Shown one piece after another: positions 15,445 to 23,785 of a stretch of 34,205 nucleotides of DNA (positions are counted from its first letter, which is position 1; each line of letters starts with the position of its first letter). The notes beneath the pieces were generated by a model, which made no database searches, was not told the origin of the DNA, and was given only the letters and a program-made list of their open reading frames with translations. Made by a program: the position numbers and the translations under genes. This stretch comes from Bacteroidota bacterium (GTDB lineage: Bacteria > Bacteroidota > Ignavibacteria > UBA10030): NCBI GenBank assembly GCA_025454835.1, contig JALONQ010000037.1, positions 1 through 34,205 of the forward strand, written 5' to 3'.

Positions 15445-16998
15445 ATGGCCCGCAGCACAAAACAAAAATCTGCTCCTTCCACCTCGCTGATGCCGTACGC
15501 CGAGTCGTTGGTCGAGCACCGGTACGCTCCCGTGGCGTTGGCGGCGCTGTACTTTGTCGTGATGGTCTGGATCGCGCTGAAGTACCACGTCGTCGGCGAC
15601 TATGGGGACATCCTCGAGGGAAAGCTGCCGATCGAGGATTTCCACGGGCCGCTCTACCCGCTCGTGCTCGCGGCGGTGAGTCTCGTAACGAGCGACCTGT
15701 TCCACGCCGGCGTCGTGCTCTCCGTGCTATCAGCGGCGGTCGTGTTGTGGGGCGTGTATGAGACGGTCCGCCGGCTGGTCCGCGCTGATGTGGCGGCGAT
15801 GGCGGTGCTGTTCGTGGCGGTGAATCCGACCTTCGTGCAGTACTCGTACACGGCCGGCACGGACATGTTCTTCTTTGCGCTCGTCATGACGGCCACATGG
15901 GCGTTGCTGAAGGACGCAGAACGCCGCTCGAGCGCGCTCGTGGTCTCGGCGCTGCTGTTCGGGCTGGCGTACCTGACGCGGTACAACGGCATCTTCGCGT
16001 TGGCGGGCGTTCCGGCGGCCATCCTGCTGGCCGATCCCCACGGTCACCCGTGGAAGGAACGCGCTCGGACGGCGGGTCTGTTCGCCGGCGTCTTTCTCCT
16101 GACGATCGCGCCGTGGGGCATCTACGCGCTGGTCGAGAAGGGGAACTTCTTCTACAATCGCAACTACCTCAACATCGCGTACGAGATGTTCGGACGCGGC
16201 AAGGTGGGGTGGGACGCGTACTGGTACGGGGCGGCGAGCCAGTATCAGTCGTTGACGCAGGTGATCCTCGCCGATCCCGGGGCGTTCATCGCGACGGTCG
16301 GGGGGAACATCGCCGACCATCTCGTGGGCGACCTCGGCAAGCTCGTCGGCTGGCCGACCGGCATCCTGGCGGTCATCGGAACGGCGTTGCTGTTCCGCGA
16401 GCGTCCGGACCGCCGACTGCTGACGTTGTTGCTCATCGGGGCGTCGTTCTTCGCCCTGCTGCTGCTCGTCTTCTACGGCGAGCGTTTCTCGCTGTATCTG
16501 TTGCCCCTCTACGTCGTGCTGGCGTTGCGCACCCTCACCTGGCCCGCGTTGGCGGCGTGGCGCCTCTGGGGGACCGTCCAGATCGGCGGCGTGGCGGCGG
16601 TCGTGCTCGTGCTCTGGCAGTTCGCCGAGAGCAGGTCGTTCAACCGCGAGCAGATCGACTCCGGTCCGGCGGAGGTGGTCCAGGTGGGCCGTTGGTTCGA
16701 GGCGAACCAGCCGTCCCCGAAGCCCGGAACGATCGTGGTGGCCCGCAAGCCCCACATCGCGTACTATCTCGGTATGACGCTGGAGATGTTCCCTCCGGTG
16801 ACGACGCAGGAGGAACTGTTTGACGCCCTGCGCCGCGTGAACGCCTCGTATCTGTACTACAGTCCAATGGAAGCCGGTCTGCGCCCGCAGTTCCAGTACT
16901 TGCTGGATCCCGCCAGGGCCCCGTCTGGCTTGCGGCCCCTCGTATCCACCGCCGTGCCGCCGGCGGTCCTCTACCGTGTGGAGTTGAACCAACCATGA
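15445..16998 (+). CDS. Membrane glycosyltransferase of the PMT/ArnT (GT39-like) superfamily
   Basis: 517 residues with about ten transmembrane helices in the first 400 and a soluble C-terminal domain. The first periplasmic loop carries acidic residues (VVGDYGDILEGKLPIEDFHG), the place where the family has its catalytic aspartate, and LYPLVLAAV starts the next helix. Proteins of this type take a sugar from a polyprenyl-phosphate carrier on the outer face of the inner membrane and transfer it to lipid, protein or glycan. The GT2 at 11803 could make its donor. The start is the ATG at 15445, without Shine-Dalgarno. The stop overlaps the following ATG (ATGA), so the two genes are translationally coupled. 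The exact acceptor cannot be told from sequence. Confidence 0.85.
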   Translation: MARSTKQKSAPSTSLMPYAESLVEHRYAPVALAALYFVVMVWIALKYHVVGDYGDILEGKLPIEDFHGPLYPLVLAAVSLVTSDLFHAGVVLSVLSAAVVLWGVYETVRRLVRADVAAMAVLFVAVNPTFVQYSYTAGTDMFFFALVMTATWALLKDAERRSSALVVSALLFGLAYLTRYNGIFALAGVPAAILLADPHGHPWKERARTAGLFAGVFLLTIAPWGIYALVEKGNFFYNRNYLNIAYEMFGRGKVGWDAYWYGAASQYQSLTQVILADPGAFIATVGGNIADHLVGDLGKLVGWPTGILAVIGTALLFRERPDRRLLTLLLIGASFFALLLLVFYGERFSLYLLPLYVVLALRTLTWPALAAWRLWGTVQIGGVAAVVLVLWQFAESRSFNREQIDSGPAEVVQVGRWFEANQPSPKPGTIVVARKPHIAYYLGMTLEMFPPVTTQEELFDALRRVNASYLYYSPMEAGLRPQFQYLLDPARAPSGLRPLVSTAVPPAVLYRVELNQP

Positions 16999-18488
16999 AT
17001 ATCGTCATCGTCAGTACCGCGTATCCGTTCCGCGGGGGCATTGCGCACTACGTCGCGCTCCTGTATCGGCGCCTCGCGCAGCGGAACAACGTCAAGGTCG
17101 TCACGTTCACCCGTCAGTATCCGTCGTTCCTGTTCCCCGGCACGACGCAGGAAGAGACGGGCGGAAGCGAACTGCTCCGCATCCCGGCGGAGCGTCTCGT
17201 CGATTCCGTCAATCCGTTCACCTGGATGTCGGCCGCGAAGAAGATCGCGGCGACGAAGCCTGACGTCCTCGTCTTCAAATACTGGCTTCCGTTCTTCGGT
17301 CCGTGCTTCGGGTACATCGCCCGCAAGGTGAAGAAGCTGACAGGCGGCCATACCCGCACGATCCTCATCGCGGACAATATCATTCCGCACGAACGGCGGG
17401 TGTTCGACAAAGTGTTCACGAACTACGCCATGAAGTCGGCCGACGCCGTCATCGTCCAGTCGGCCTCCGTCGAGCGTGAGCTGAAGCACCACTATCCGAA
17501 CAAGCCGTACCGAATGGTGCCGCACCCGATCTACGAGATCTTCGGCAACGCCATCGGCAAACGCGAGGCTCGCGACCGCATCAAGGTCCGCGACGCCAGG
17601 ATCATGCTGTTCTTCGGCTACATCCGGCCGTACAAAGGGCTCTCGACGCTGTTGAAGGCCATGCCCGAGATCGCCAAGCGCACGCGCGCGAAGCTGCTCG
17701 TGGTGGGGGAATGCTACGGCGACGAGCAGGAGTACCGTAAGCAGATCAAGGACCTGAAGCTGGAATCGTCCGTCGACTTCCGGGCCGAGTATGTCTCGCC
17801 CGAGGACGTCAATCTCTACTTCTCCGCCGCCGACCTGATCGTTCTACCGTATTCGTCGGCGACGCAGAGCGGCATCGTGCAGATCGCGTATCAATTCGAC
17901 AAGCCGGTCGTGGCCACGAACGTCGGCGGTCTCGCCGAAGTGGTGGTCGACGGCAAGACGGGCTACATCGTGAAGCCCAACGACCCGAAGGAACTGGCGG
18001 ATGCCGTTAACCGCTATTTCGAACAGCGAAAGGAAGGGGACTTCGTTCGCAACATCCACGACGAGAAGCGGAAGTACTCGTGGGACCACCTGACGAAAGC
18101 CATCGTGGAATTGGGCAGGCAGCCGGAGGGGGGGAAAGGTGGAAGTGAAAAAGGAGAAGGCAAGAGCGGGAAGGAGGAAGGCCGGAGGGGAGGGCGGTTC
18201 AAAGGGGGTCGCGGCAACGAAGGCGGGCGATGGAAACAGCGCCTGCCGCACGAGCACGAACACGGGGGATTGCCGCGGAGCCAGACACGGCCGCACGAGC
18301 CGAAGCACACACCGCAAGGTCCTCAGCCGCCGCAAGCGCAGGGACCTCGGCCGGGTGCAGTCCCGCCGGGTCCGGGTCAGCCTCGTCCGGAAGGGGGAGC
18401 CAAGCGTGGCCGACGTCGAGGGTGGCGGGGTGGACGGGGGAGGAGAGGCGGAAAGCCGCAGGGCCCTGGAGGAGGCCAAGGTGAGTAA
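16995..18488 (+). CDS. Family 4 glycosyltransferase with Arg/Gly-rich C-terminal extension
   Basis: 497 residues, of which the first 376 or so form a complete GT-B enzyme. The N-terminal domain begins MNIVIVSTAYPFRGGIAHYV. The donor domain has MLFFGYIRPYKGLSTLLKAM (204-223), LLVVGECYG, LIVLPYSSATQSGIVQIAY (281-299; equivalent of the E-x7-E region) and VVATNVGGLAEVV. Residues 377-497 are abnormal for the family: Gly/Arg/Lys/Glu-rich, then His/Pro/Gln-rich, then RGRRRGWRGGRGRRGGK, probably disordered and strongly basic. The stop TAA (18486-18488) lies inside the left arm of a family A repeat. The gene overlaps the upstream membrane transferase by four bases. It is a cytoplasmic sugar transferase; the role of the tail is unknown. 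Confidence 0.88.
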   Translation: MNIVIVSTAYPFRGGIAHYVALLYRRLAQRNNVKVVTFTRQYPSFLFPGTTQEETGGSELLRIPAERLVDSVNPFTWMSAAKKIAATKPDVLVFKYWLPFFGPCFGYIARKVKKLTGGHTRTILIADNIIPHERRVFDKVFTNYAMKSADAVIVQSASVERELKHHYPNKPYRMVPHPIYEIFGNAIGKREARDRIKVRDARIMLFFGYIRPYKGLSTLLKAMPEIAKRTRAKLLVVGECYGDEQEYRKQIKDLKLESSVDFRAEYVSPEDVNLYFSAADLIVLPYSSATQSGIVQIAYQFDKPVVATNVGGLAEVVVDGKTGYIVKPNDPKELADAVNRYFEQRKEGDFVRNIHDEKRKYSWDHLTKAIVELGRQPEGGKGGSEKGEGKSGKEEGRRGGRFKGGRGNEGGRWKQRLPHEHEHGGLPRSQTRPHEPKHTPQGPQPPQAQGPRPGAVPPGPGQPRPEGGAKRGRRRGWRGGRGRRGGKPQGPGGGQGE

Positions 18489-18607
18489 GCACTAAGCAGG
18501 TTCCTGCAGGCCCGGTCAGGCGGACGCCGATGGGCACAGATCAATCTGTTCTTGTCATCGGATATCGACCTGCTCGTGCCCTGACTGTACCTGCATACTG
18601 CCTACTT
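18484..18607. repeat. Family A palindromic repeat, copy 3
   Basis: The left arm AGTAAGCACTAAGCAGGTTC (18484-18503) and the right arm GTACCTGCATACTGCCTACT are complementary at about 16 of 20 positions. The core has CAGATCAATCTGTTCTTGTC and ATCGGATATCGACC, closest to copy 4. The left arm carries the stop codon of the preceding GT4. Confidence 0.9.
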
Positions 18608-18692
18608 CTCTTGATCTAGCTCCACGCTTCAGTCTGTCGACTGACGACGGACGACTGTCGACTCTCATTAGACCTTCGCTTCCTTTTCACCC
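18608..18692. other. Short spacer with GTCGAC repeat words
   Basis: Contains two GTCGAC sites (18636-18641 and 18657-18662) separated by GACGAC words, similar in flavour to 4470-4495. It could form a weak stem. No promoter or Shine-Dalgarno is evident before the next gene. Confidence 0.4.
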
Positions 18693-19502
18693 ATGCACTA
18701 CGACCCTATCAAATTCTCCATCGGCAACGTCGTCCGCAGGTCGGTTCTCCTGCGCCGGCTCTTCTATACGGTGCTCGGATTGTTGTTCCTCCGCGAATGG
18801 CATGTCAAGCGGGCGGTCCGGCGTTTGCTGGGGAACCGGAGCGTCGCGCAGGACGTCTATGATGCCGGCAGCGGGTTCGGACAGTACTCGTACTACATCG
18901 CCCGGCGCTATCCGAACGTGAAGCTGTTGTCCGTGGACGTGAAAGAAGAACAGATCGACGACTGCCGGAAGTTTTTCGCGGAGCGGGGGATCACAACGTG
19001 CACGTTCGCCGTCGAAGACCTCACGAAGGTCGCGCATCAGGACCGCTTCGACATCGTGTTGTCCGTCGACGTGATGGAACACATCGCGGACGACGTCACA
19101 GTGTTCGCGAACTTCCACCGTGCTCTGCGCCCCGGCGGGCGGCTGTTCATCAACACGCCGTCGGACCTGGGCGGCTCGGATGCGCACAGTCCGGACGACG
19201 CCTCGTTCATCGAAGAGCATGCGCGGAACGGCTACAACGTGCAGGAGATGCGGCAGAAGCTGACGTCGGTCGGGTTCGAAGTGGAGAGCATCCGCTACAC
19301 CTACGGCCCCTTCGGCAGCGCCGCGTGGCGCGCTGGCATCAAATGGCCGATGCTGATGTTGAACGTGTCGAAGCTCTTCTTCGTGATCCTGCCGTTCTAT
19401 TATGTGGTCGCGCTCCCGTTCGTGCTCCCGCTGATGTGGCTGGATGTGGCGGTGGAGAACCGGCGCGGGACAGGGCTGAATGTGGTGGCAAAGAAGAACT
19501 GA
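18693..19502 (+). CDS. SAM-dependent methyltransferase with C-terminal membrane segments
   Basis: 269 residues. After about 50 basic and hydrophobic residues comes a class I methyltransferase core: motif I VYDAGSGFGQYS (55-66), LLSVDVKEEQIDDC, and IVLSVDVMEHIADD with LRPGGRLFINTPS. Two hydrophobic stretches near the end (about 225-255, LFFVILPFYYVVALPFVLPL) suggest association with the inner membrane, as expected for an enzyme acting on a lipid-linked glycan. The ATG at 18693 follows a family A repeat. The stop TGA is followed at once by another palindromic element. No Shine-Dalgarno. Confidence 0.9.
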   Translation: MHYDPIKFSIGNVVRRSVLLRRLFYTVLGLLFLREWHVKRAVRRLLGNRSVAQDVYDAGSGFGQYSYYIARRYPNVKLLSVDVKEEQIDDCRKFFAERGITTCTFAVEDLTKVAHQDRFDIVLSVDVMEHIADDVTVFANFHRALRPGGRLFINTPSDLGGSDAHSPDDASFIEEHARNGYNVQEMRQKLTSVGFEVESIRYTYGPFGSAAWRAGIKWPMLMLNVSKLFFVILPFYYVVALPFVLPLMWLDVAVENRRGTGLNVVAKKN

Positions 19503-19503
19503 A

Positions 19504-19628
19504 CGAGGCGTTGAGGATTGTCGATTTTCGATCGTCGATTGTCGAATATCGGAAAGCAACTGCCGATCGTTGATCGAACTGGATAATCGACATTCGTCAA
19601 TCGCCACTCGACAATTCCCCTCGATCCT
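19504..19628. repeat. Palindromic element between methyltransferase and GT4 (family F)
   Basis: GAGGATTGTCGATTTTCGAT near 19512-19535 and the complementary AATTCCCCTCGATCCTC near 19613-19628 bound an AT-richer stretch full of TCGA and ATCG words (GTCGATTGTCGAATATCGG, AATCGACATTCGTCAATCG). The complementarity is imperfect, but the ends (GAGGAT/ATCCTC) match. It starts just after the stop of the methyltransferase and ends just before the TTG start of the next gene. Confidence 0.7.
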
Positions 19629-19631
19629 CCC

Positions 19632-20981
19632 TTGAGATCTGTCCTCATCATCTCCTACTACTTCCCTCCCTCCGGAGGGCCCGGCGTTCAGCGGGTGCTG
19701 AAGTTCGTCAAGTACCTGTCGTCGTTCGGGTGGCGGCCGGTGGTGCTGACGGTGGAGAACGGCGACTTTCCCGCCCGCGACGAGTCCCTGCTGAAGGAGA
19801 TCCCGCCGGACGTCAAGGTGTATCGGACGAAGATCTTCGAGCCGTATGCCGCGTACCGCAAGCTGACGGGCAAGCCGCCGGGCGCGGCGGTGGATGTGGA
19901 GAACATTCCGCAGGGAACGAAGAAGCATTCGCTCATGGAGCGCGTTGCGGGGCTCGTGCGGGAGACGTTCTTCATCCCCGATGCCCGTGTCGGGTGGCTG
20001 GCCACGGCGGTGCCCGAGGCGATGCGCATTGTTCGGACGGAAGGCATCGACGCCATCTACACCTCCTCGCCTCCGTACACGACGGCCCTCATCGGCCGCG
20101 AAGTGAAGCGGCGGACGCGACTTCCCTGGATCGCCGGCTTCCGCGATCCGTGGACGGGATTCCTTTCCGCTCCCGACCGGTGGTTCGTTCCCGACGCGAT
20201 CGACAAGTGGCTCGAGAAGCGGGTCTTCACCGAGGCCGACATGCTCGACTGCGCGTGGCAGGGGATCATCGACGATTTCGCGGCGAAATTTCCCGGCGAG
20301 AACATCCACAAGTGCGTCCATCTGCCGAACGGATTCGACCCCGACGACTATCCGACGTTCGAGCGTCCGCCGAACGACCGATTCACGACGACGTACACCG
20401 GCTCAATGTACGGAAAGCGGAATCCGCAGACATTCTTGCGAGCCGTCGAGGCGGCTGTTGTGGCGGGAGAGGTCGACCCGCAGAAGATCCGGATGAAATT
20501 CATCGGACGCTTCGGCGGCGACGTCAAGGAGATGCTCAGAGCATCGCCGCTCGCTCCGCAGATCGAGCAGGCGGACTACGTGCCGCACGAGGAGAGCGTC
20601 CGACAGTTGCTGGTCGCGGACCAGCTGCTGCTCGTGGTGGATGAATCGAAGGACAGCCGCGCGATCGTGCCGGGCAAGGTGTTCGAGTACCTCGGCGCGC
20701 GTCGTCCGATCCTTGCGCTGGCCGACCCTGAAGGCGCGGCCGCCGGCATTGTGCGCGACACGAAGGCGGGCGTCGTCGTTGCGAATCAGGACGTCGAGGG
20801 CATCCGGCGCGCGTTCGTTGAGTGTTACCGGAATTTTCTCTACCATAACCCCGGCCCACCGTCGGATTCCGACGCCATCCGCGCCTACGAACGGCGTGAA
20901 GTGACGCGCCGGTTGGCCGAATTGCTGACCTACATCCGCCTCCGCAGCGCCGAGACGGAATCCCGTCGCGCCGACGCGTGA
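19632..20981 (+). CDS. Family 4-like glycosyltransferase
   Basis: 449 residues with a TTG start that gives MRSVLIISYYFPPSGGPGVQ, a classical N-terminus for this GT4 subgroup; the upstream DNA is a palindrome, so an earlier start is unlikely. The N-terminal domain contains YTSSPPYTTALIG and AGFRDPWTGF. The C-terminal domain has YTGSMYGKRNPQTFLRAV, a FIGRFGGD strand, and GKVFEYLGARRPILALADPEG, where the donor-binding Glu sits. It is a cytoplasmic transferase adding a sugar to the growing glycan. The last bases overlap a possible GTG start of the YfhO-like gene, so coexpression is likely. Confidence 0.9.
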   Translation: MRSVLIISYYFPPSGGPGVQRVLKFVKYLSSFGWRPVVLTVENGDFPARDESLLKEIPPDVKVYRTKIFEPYAAYRKLTGKPPGAAVDVENIPQGTKKHSLMERVAGLVRETFFIPDARVGWLATAVPEAMRIVRTEGIDAIYTSSPPYTTALIGREVKRRTRLPWIAGFRDPWTGFLSAPDRWFVPDAIDKWLEKRVFTEADMLDCAWQGIIDDFAAKFPGENIHKCVHLPNGFDPDDYPTFERPPNDRFTTTYTGSMYGKRNPQTFLRAVEAAVVAGEVDPQKIRMKFIGRFGGDVKEMLRASPLAPQIEQADYVPHEESVRQLLVADQLLLVVDESKDSRAIVPGKVFEYLGARRPILALADPEGAAAGIVRDTKAGVVVANQDVEGIRRAFVECYRNFLYHNPGPPSDSDAIRAYERREVTRRLAELLTYIRLRSAETESRRADA

Positions 20982-21016
20982 CGGGCGCCGCTGATCACCG
21001 ACCGGTCTTCCATCCC

Positions 21017-23551
21017 ATGAGCACGCCCCAGAAGCCGCGCGCCTCCCGCAAGCCTTCGCGGGAGGACCGACCCCTTGTGCCCGAACGCTACCGCCACGTC
21101 GTGGCGATCGCCGGGCTCGTCCTTGCCATCTTCATCTTCTTCTTTCCCGTCATCTTCGGCGGTAAGACCTTCGTCGGCCCCGATTCCATCGCCTCGCACA
21201 GCTTCGATACGCTGCTGATGGACGCGAAGGAGCAGGGCATCTTCCCGCTCTGGAACCCGTACATCTTCGGCGGCATGCCGGCGTACGGAAGTCTCTCCGT
21301 GACGGGCGACCGCTGGTACGACATGACCGGCTGGCTGTGGAACAAGCTGGCAGGGACGTTCGGGACGCTCTTCGGCGGCGGCCAGGTCACGTGGGTCGTC
21401 TTCTACTACATCCTGTTCGCTGCGGGCATGTATCTGCTGGCGTTCTCCAAGGTCCGCAACTCGCTCGCGGCGTTCGTGGCGGCGTTCGGCGCGACCTTCT
21501 CGATGTTCATCATCATCTGGATCATGGTGTCGCACAACACCAAGATCGCGACGATGGCGCCGTTCCCGCTCCTGCTGTATGTGGCCGACCGCCTGCGCGA
21601 ACGGTTCCGCTGGCTCTGGGCGCTCCTGGCCGTGGTGTTGCTGCACTTCATGTTCATGCCGAGCCACGTGCAAATGATCTTCTACGCCGCGCTGGCGTTC
21701 GGCGGTTACTATCTCATGCTGGCGTGGCTGGCCATCCGACACGGCGAGCCATGGAAAGGGGTCGTTCGGTCGGCGGGCGTATTGGCGATCGCGGCGGCGT
21801 TGGCGTTCGCGATGGATTCGGACCGCTATCTTTCCGTCCTCGAGTACAATCCTTCCTCGATCCGCGGGTCGGCACCGCTCATCCCGCCGCCGGGCAAGGC
21901 GGAAGAAAAGACGCAGGCGGGCGGGCTCGACTACGACTACGCCACGCAGTGGTCGCTGGCTCCGGGCGAGATGATGACGTTCTTGGTGCCGACGTGGTAT
22001 GGGTTCGGCCATCTGGAATACGACGGCCCCCTCACGCGCGGTCCGATGCGCTTCAACGGCTATTGGGGTCCGCAGCCGTTCACCGATGCGGCGCAGTACA
22101 TGGGCATCGTGGTCCTCGTGCTGGCGATCGGAGGGCTCATTCGGAAGCGGCGCGACCCGTTCGTGCTCTACCTGGGGGGGATGATCGTCTTCTCGCTGCT
22201 CGTTGCGTTCGGGAAGGAATTCCCGCTCCTGTACGACGCGATGTTCTCGTACGTGCCGATGTTCAACAAGTTCCGCGTGCCGTCGATGATCCTGGTGCTC
22301 GTCCAGATCTTCGTGCCGCTGCTGGCGGCGTACGGCGTGGCGACGTGGATGGGAGACCGGGACCATACGTGGAGCGACAAGGTCGAGCAGAGGTGGAAGC
22401 GCGCGACGCTCGGTCTCGGCGCCGCGGCGGTCTTGGCTTTCATCGGCCGGGGGGCGGTCGAGACGGTCTACCAGAGTTTCTTCCCGCTGTCGGAGGTCGG
22501 GCCAAGACTCGGCCGCCAGTTCGGCCAGGTGCAGATGCAGGTCGTGGCGGAATTCTACCAGAAGGTCGTCGACTACGTCGTGGTCGATATCATTCTGGCC
22601 CTGGTCTTCTGCGCGGCGCTCGCCGCGGCGGTCTGGTTCTACGGTCGCCGGGCGATCGGGGTGAACGCGTTCGCGGCGATCCTCATCGTGGCGGCCGGCG
22701 CCGACCTGTGGCGTATCAACATGCGCGTCATGGACCCGCAGCCGCAGCGGAACCACGAGGCGATCTTCGCGGCCCCCGACTACGTGCGATTCATGCAGCA
22801 GGACAGTTCGTTGTTCCGGACGCTGACGTTCCAGCAGGGGCAGCTGCCGTATGACAACACGCTCGCGTACTGGCGCATTCAGAGTGCGTACGGCTACCAG
22901 GGCGCGAAGATGCGTTCGTACCAAGACATGGTCGAGGTGGCCGGGCTCTACAATCCGCTCGTCTGGCAGATGATGAACGTGAAGTACATCATCTCCGACC
23001 AGTACGACAGCACAGCGTTGTTCGAGCAAGTGTTCGACGGCCAGACGTTCGACGTCTTCCGCTTCCGCGGAGCGCTGCCGAGGGCATTCTTCGTGAACCG
23101 GTTCGAAGTGGCGTCGGCGGAACAGACGCTCAACCAGATCGCGAACGGGGCGTTCGATCCACGCGACCTGATGTATGTTCTGAACGATCCCGGCGCACGC
23201 GTCGATCCGCCGGCAGCAGGGGCGAGCGTCGAGGTGACGGAATTCGGTATCCAGCATCTGAAATTGAAAGCAACGGCCACCGGCAACAACCTGCTCTTCC
23301 TGAGCGAGACGTACTACCAACCGGGTTGGAAGGCGACGATCGACGGGAAGGAAGCGGAGATCATCCGGGCGAACTATCTGTTCCGCGGGCTCGTCGTGCC
23401 TCCGGGCGAGCACACGATCGAGATGCGGTTCGAGCCTTCCGGCTTTGTGTTGGGCAAGAACCTGAGCCTGGCGGTGAACCTGCTGGTGATCCTCGGCTTC
23501 GGCGTGGTGGGGTTCTTCGAGTGGCGCGGGAGAGCAGCAAGTAAGCAGTAG
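21017..23551 (+). CDS. YfhO-family multi-pass membrane protein
   Basis: 844 residues from the ATG at 21017 (MSTPQKPRASRKP). A GTG at 20978 that overlaps the GT4 stop would add 13 residues and cannot be excluded. A basic N-terminus is followed by about eleven to thirteen transmembrane helices, with FVGPDSIASHSFDTLL and FPLWNPYIFGGMPAYG in the first periplasmic loop; this acidic loop and the W-N-P-Y-x-F-G-G-M-P motif are characteristic of YfhO (PF09586). The last 200 residues form a periplasmic beta-rich domain ending in a final helix. In other bacteria YfhO-like proteins are linked to glycosylation of lipoteichoic acid and other polymers. Here it could be a polyprenyl-phosphate-sugar-dependent transferase or take part in polymer assembly. 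The stop TAG lies in a family A repeat. Confidence 0.9.
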   Translation: MSTPQKPRASRKPSREDRPLVPERYRHVVAIAGLVLAIFIFFFPVIFGGKTFVGPDSIASHSFDTLLMDAKEQGIFPLWNPYIFGGMPAYGSLSVTGDRWYDMTGWLWNKLAGTFGTLFGGGQVTWVVFYYILFAAGMYLLAFSKVRNSLAAFVAAFGATFSMFIIIWIMVSHNTKIATMAPFPLLLYVADRLRERFRWLWALLAVVLLHFMFMPSHVQMIFYAALAFGGYYLMLAWLAIRHGEPWKGVVRSAGVLAIAAALAFAMDSDRYLSVLEYNPSSIRGSAPLIPPPGKAEEKTQAGGLDYDYATQWSLAPGEMMTFLVPTWYGFGHLEYDGPLTRGPMRFNGYWGPQPFTDAAQYMGIVVLVLAIGGLIRKRRDPFVLYLGGMIVFSLLVAFGKEFPLLYDAMFSYVPMFNKFRVPSMILVLVQIFVPLLAAYGVATWMGDRDHTWSDKVEQRWKRATLGLGAAAVLAFIGRGAVETVYQSFFPLSEVGPRLGRQFGQVQMQVVAEFYQKVVDYVVVDIILALVFCAALAAAVWFYGRRAIGVNAFAAILIVAAGADLWRINMRVMDPQPQRNHEAIFAAPDYVRFMQQDSSLFRTLTFQQGQLPYDNTLAYWRIQSAYGYQGAKMRSYQDMVEVAGLYNPLVWQMMNVKYIISDQYDSTALFEQVFDGQTFDVFRFRGALPRAFFVNRFEVASAEQTLNQIANGAFDPRDLMYVLNDPGARVDPPAAGASVEVTEFGIQHLKLKATATGNNLLFLSETYYQPGWKATIDGKEAEIIRANYLFRGLVVPPGEHTIEMRFEPSGFVLGKNLSLAVNLLVILGFGVVGFFEWRGRAASKQ

Positions 23552-23732
23552 GCAGGTACCATTCGGGTCCGATCAGGCGGATATCCAAGAAAACAGATCA
23601 TCTGTTCTTGTCATCGGATCTCCACCTGCACACAGCCTGTGAGTTCCTGCTTGCCCCTCGACTCCCCTTCGACTCGCTTCGCTCGCTCAGGGTCGCTCGG
23701 GGCCCCGAGCCGCGCCGAGGGGCTGCCTACTT
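23540..23732. repeat. Family A palindromic repeat, copy 4 (interrupted)
   Basis: The left arm AGTAAGCAGTAGGCAGGTAC (23540-23559) contains the TAG stop of the YfhO-like gene. The core (CAGATCATCTGTTCTTGTCA) matches copy 3. The right arm is split: TTCCTGCTT ends at 23652 and CTGCCTACTT resumes at 23723, with about 70 bp of a different palindrome in between. Joined together, the halves restore about 16 of 20 matches with the left arm. Confidence 0.85.
23653..23723. repeat. Palindrome nested in family A copy 4
   Basis: GCCCCTCG at 23653-23660 and CGAGGGGC at 23716-23723 are perfect 8-bp terminal inverted repeats. The interior has CTTCGACTCGCTTCGCTCGC and AGGGTCGCTCGGGGCCCCGA, related to the TTCGACTCACGCTCAGG words of the 28-bp arrays at the left end of the window. 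It interrupts the right arm of the family A element, so it arrived later. Confidence 0.8.
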
Positions 23733-23785
23733 CTGCTGAATGACCTTCGACGTCTTATTGGTTTGGAGACTGGAGTCTTCCTCAC

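Noticed and set aside
20930-23413. 827-codon minus-strand frame opposite the YfhO-like gene
   Set aside because: Composition (Arg/His/Glu/Asp-rich, no hydrophobic core) is typical of an antisense shadow. The plus strand has clear membrane helices and YfhO motifs.
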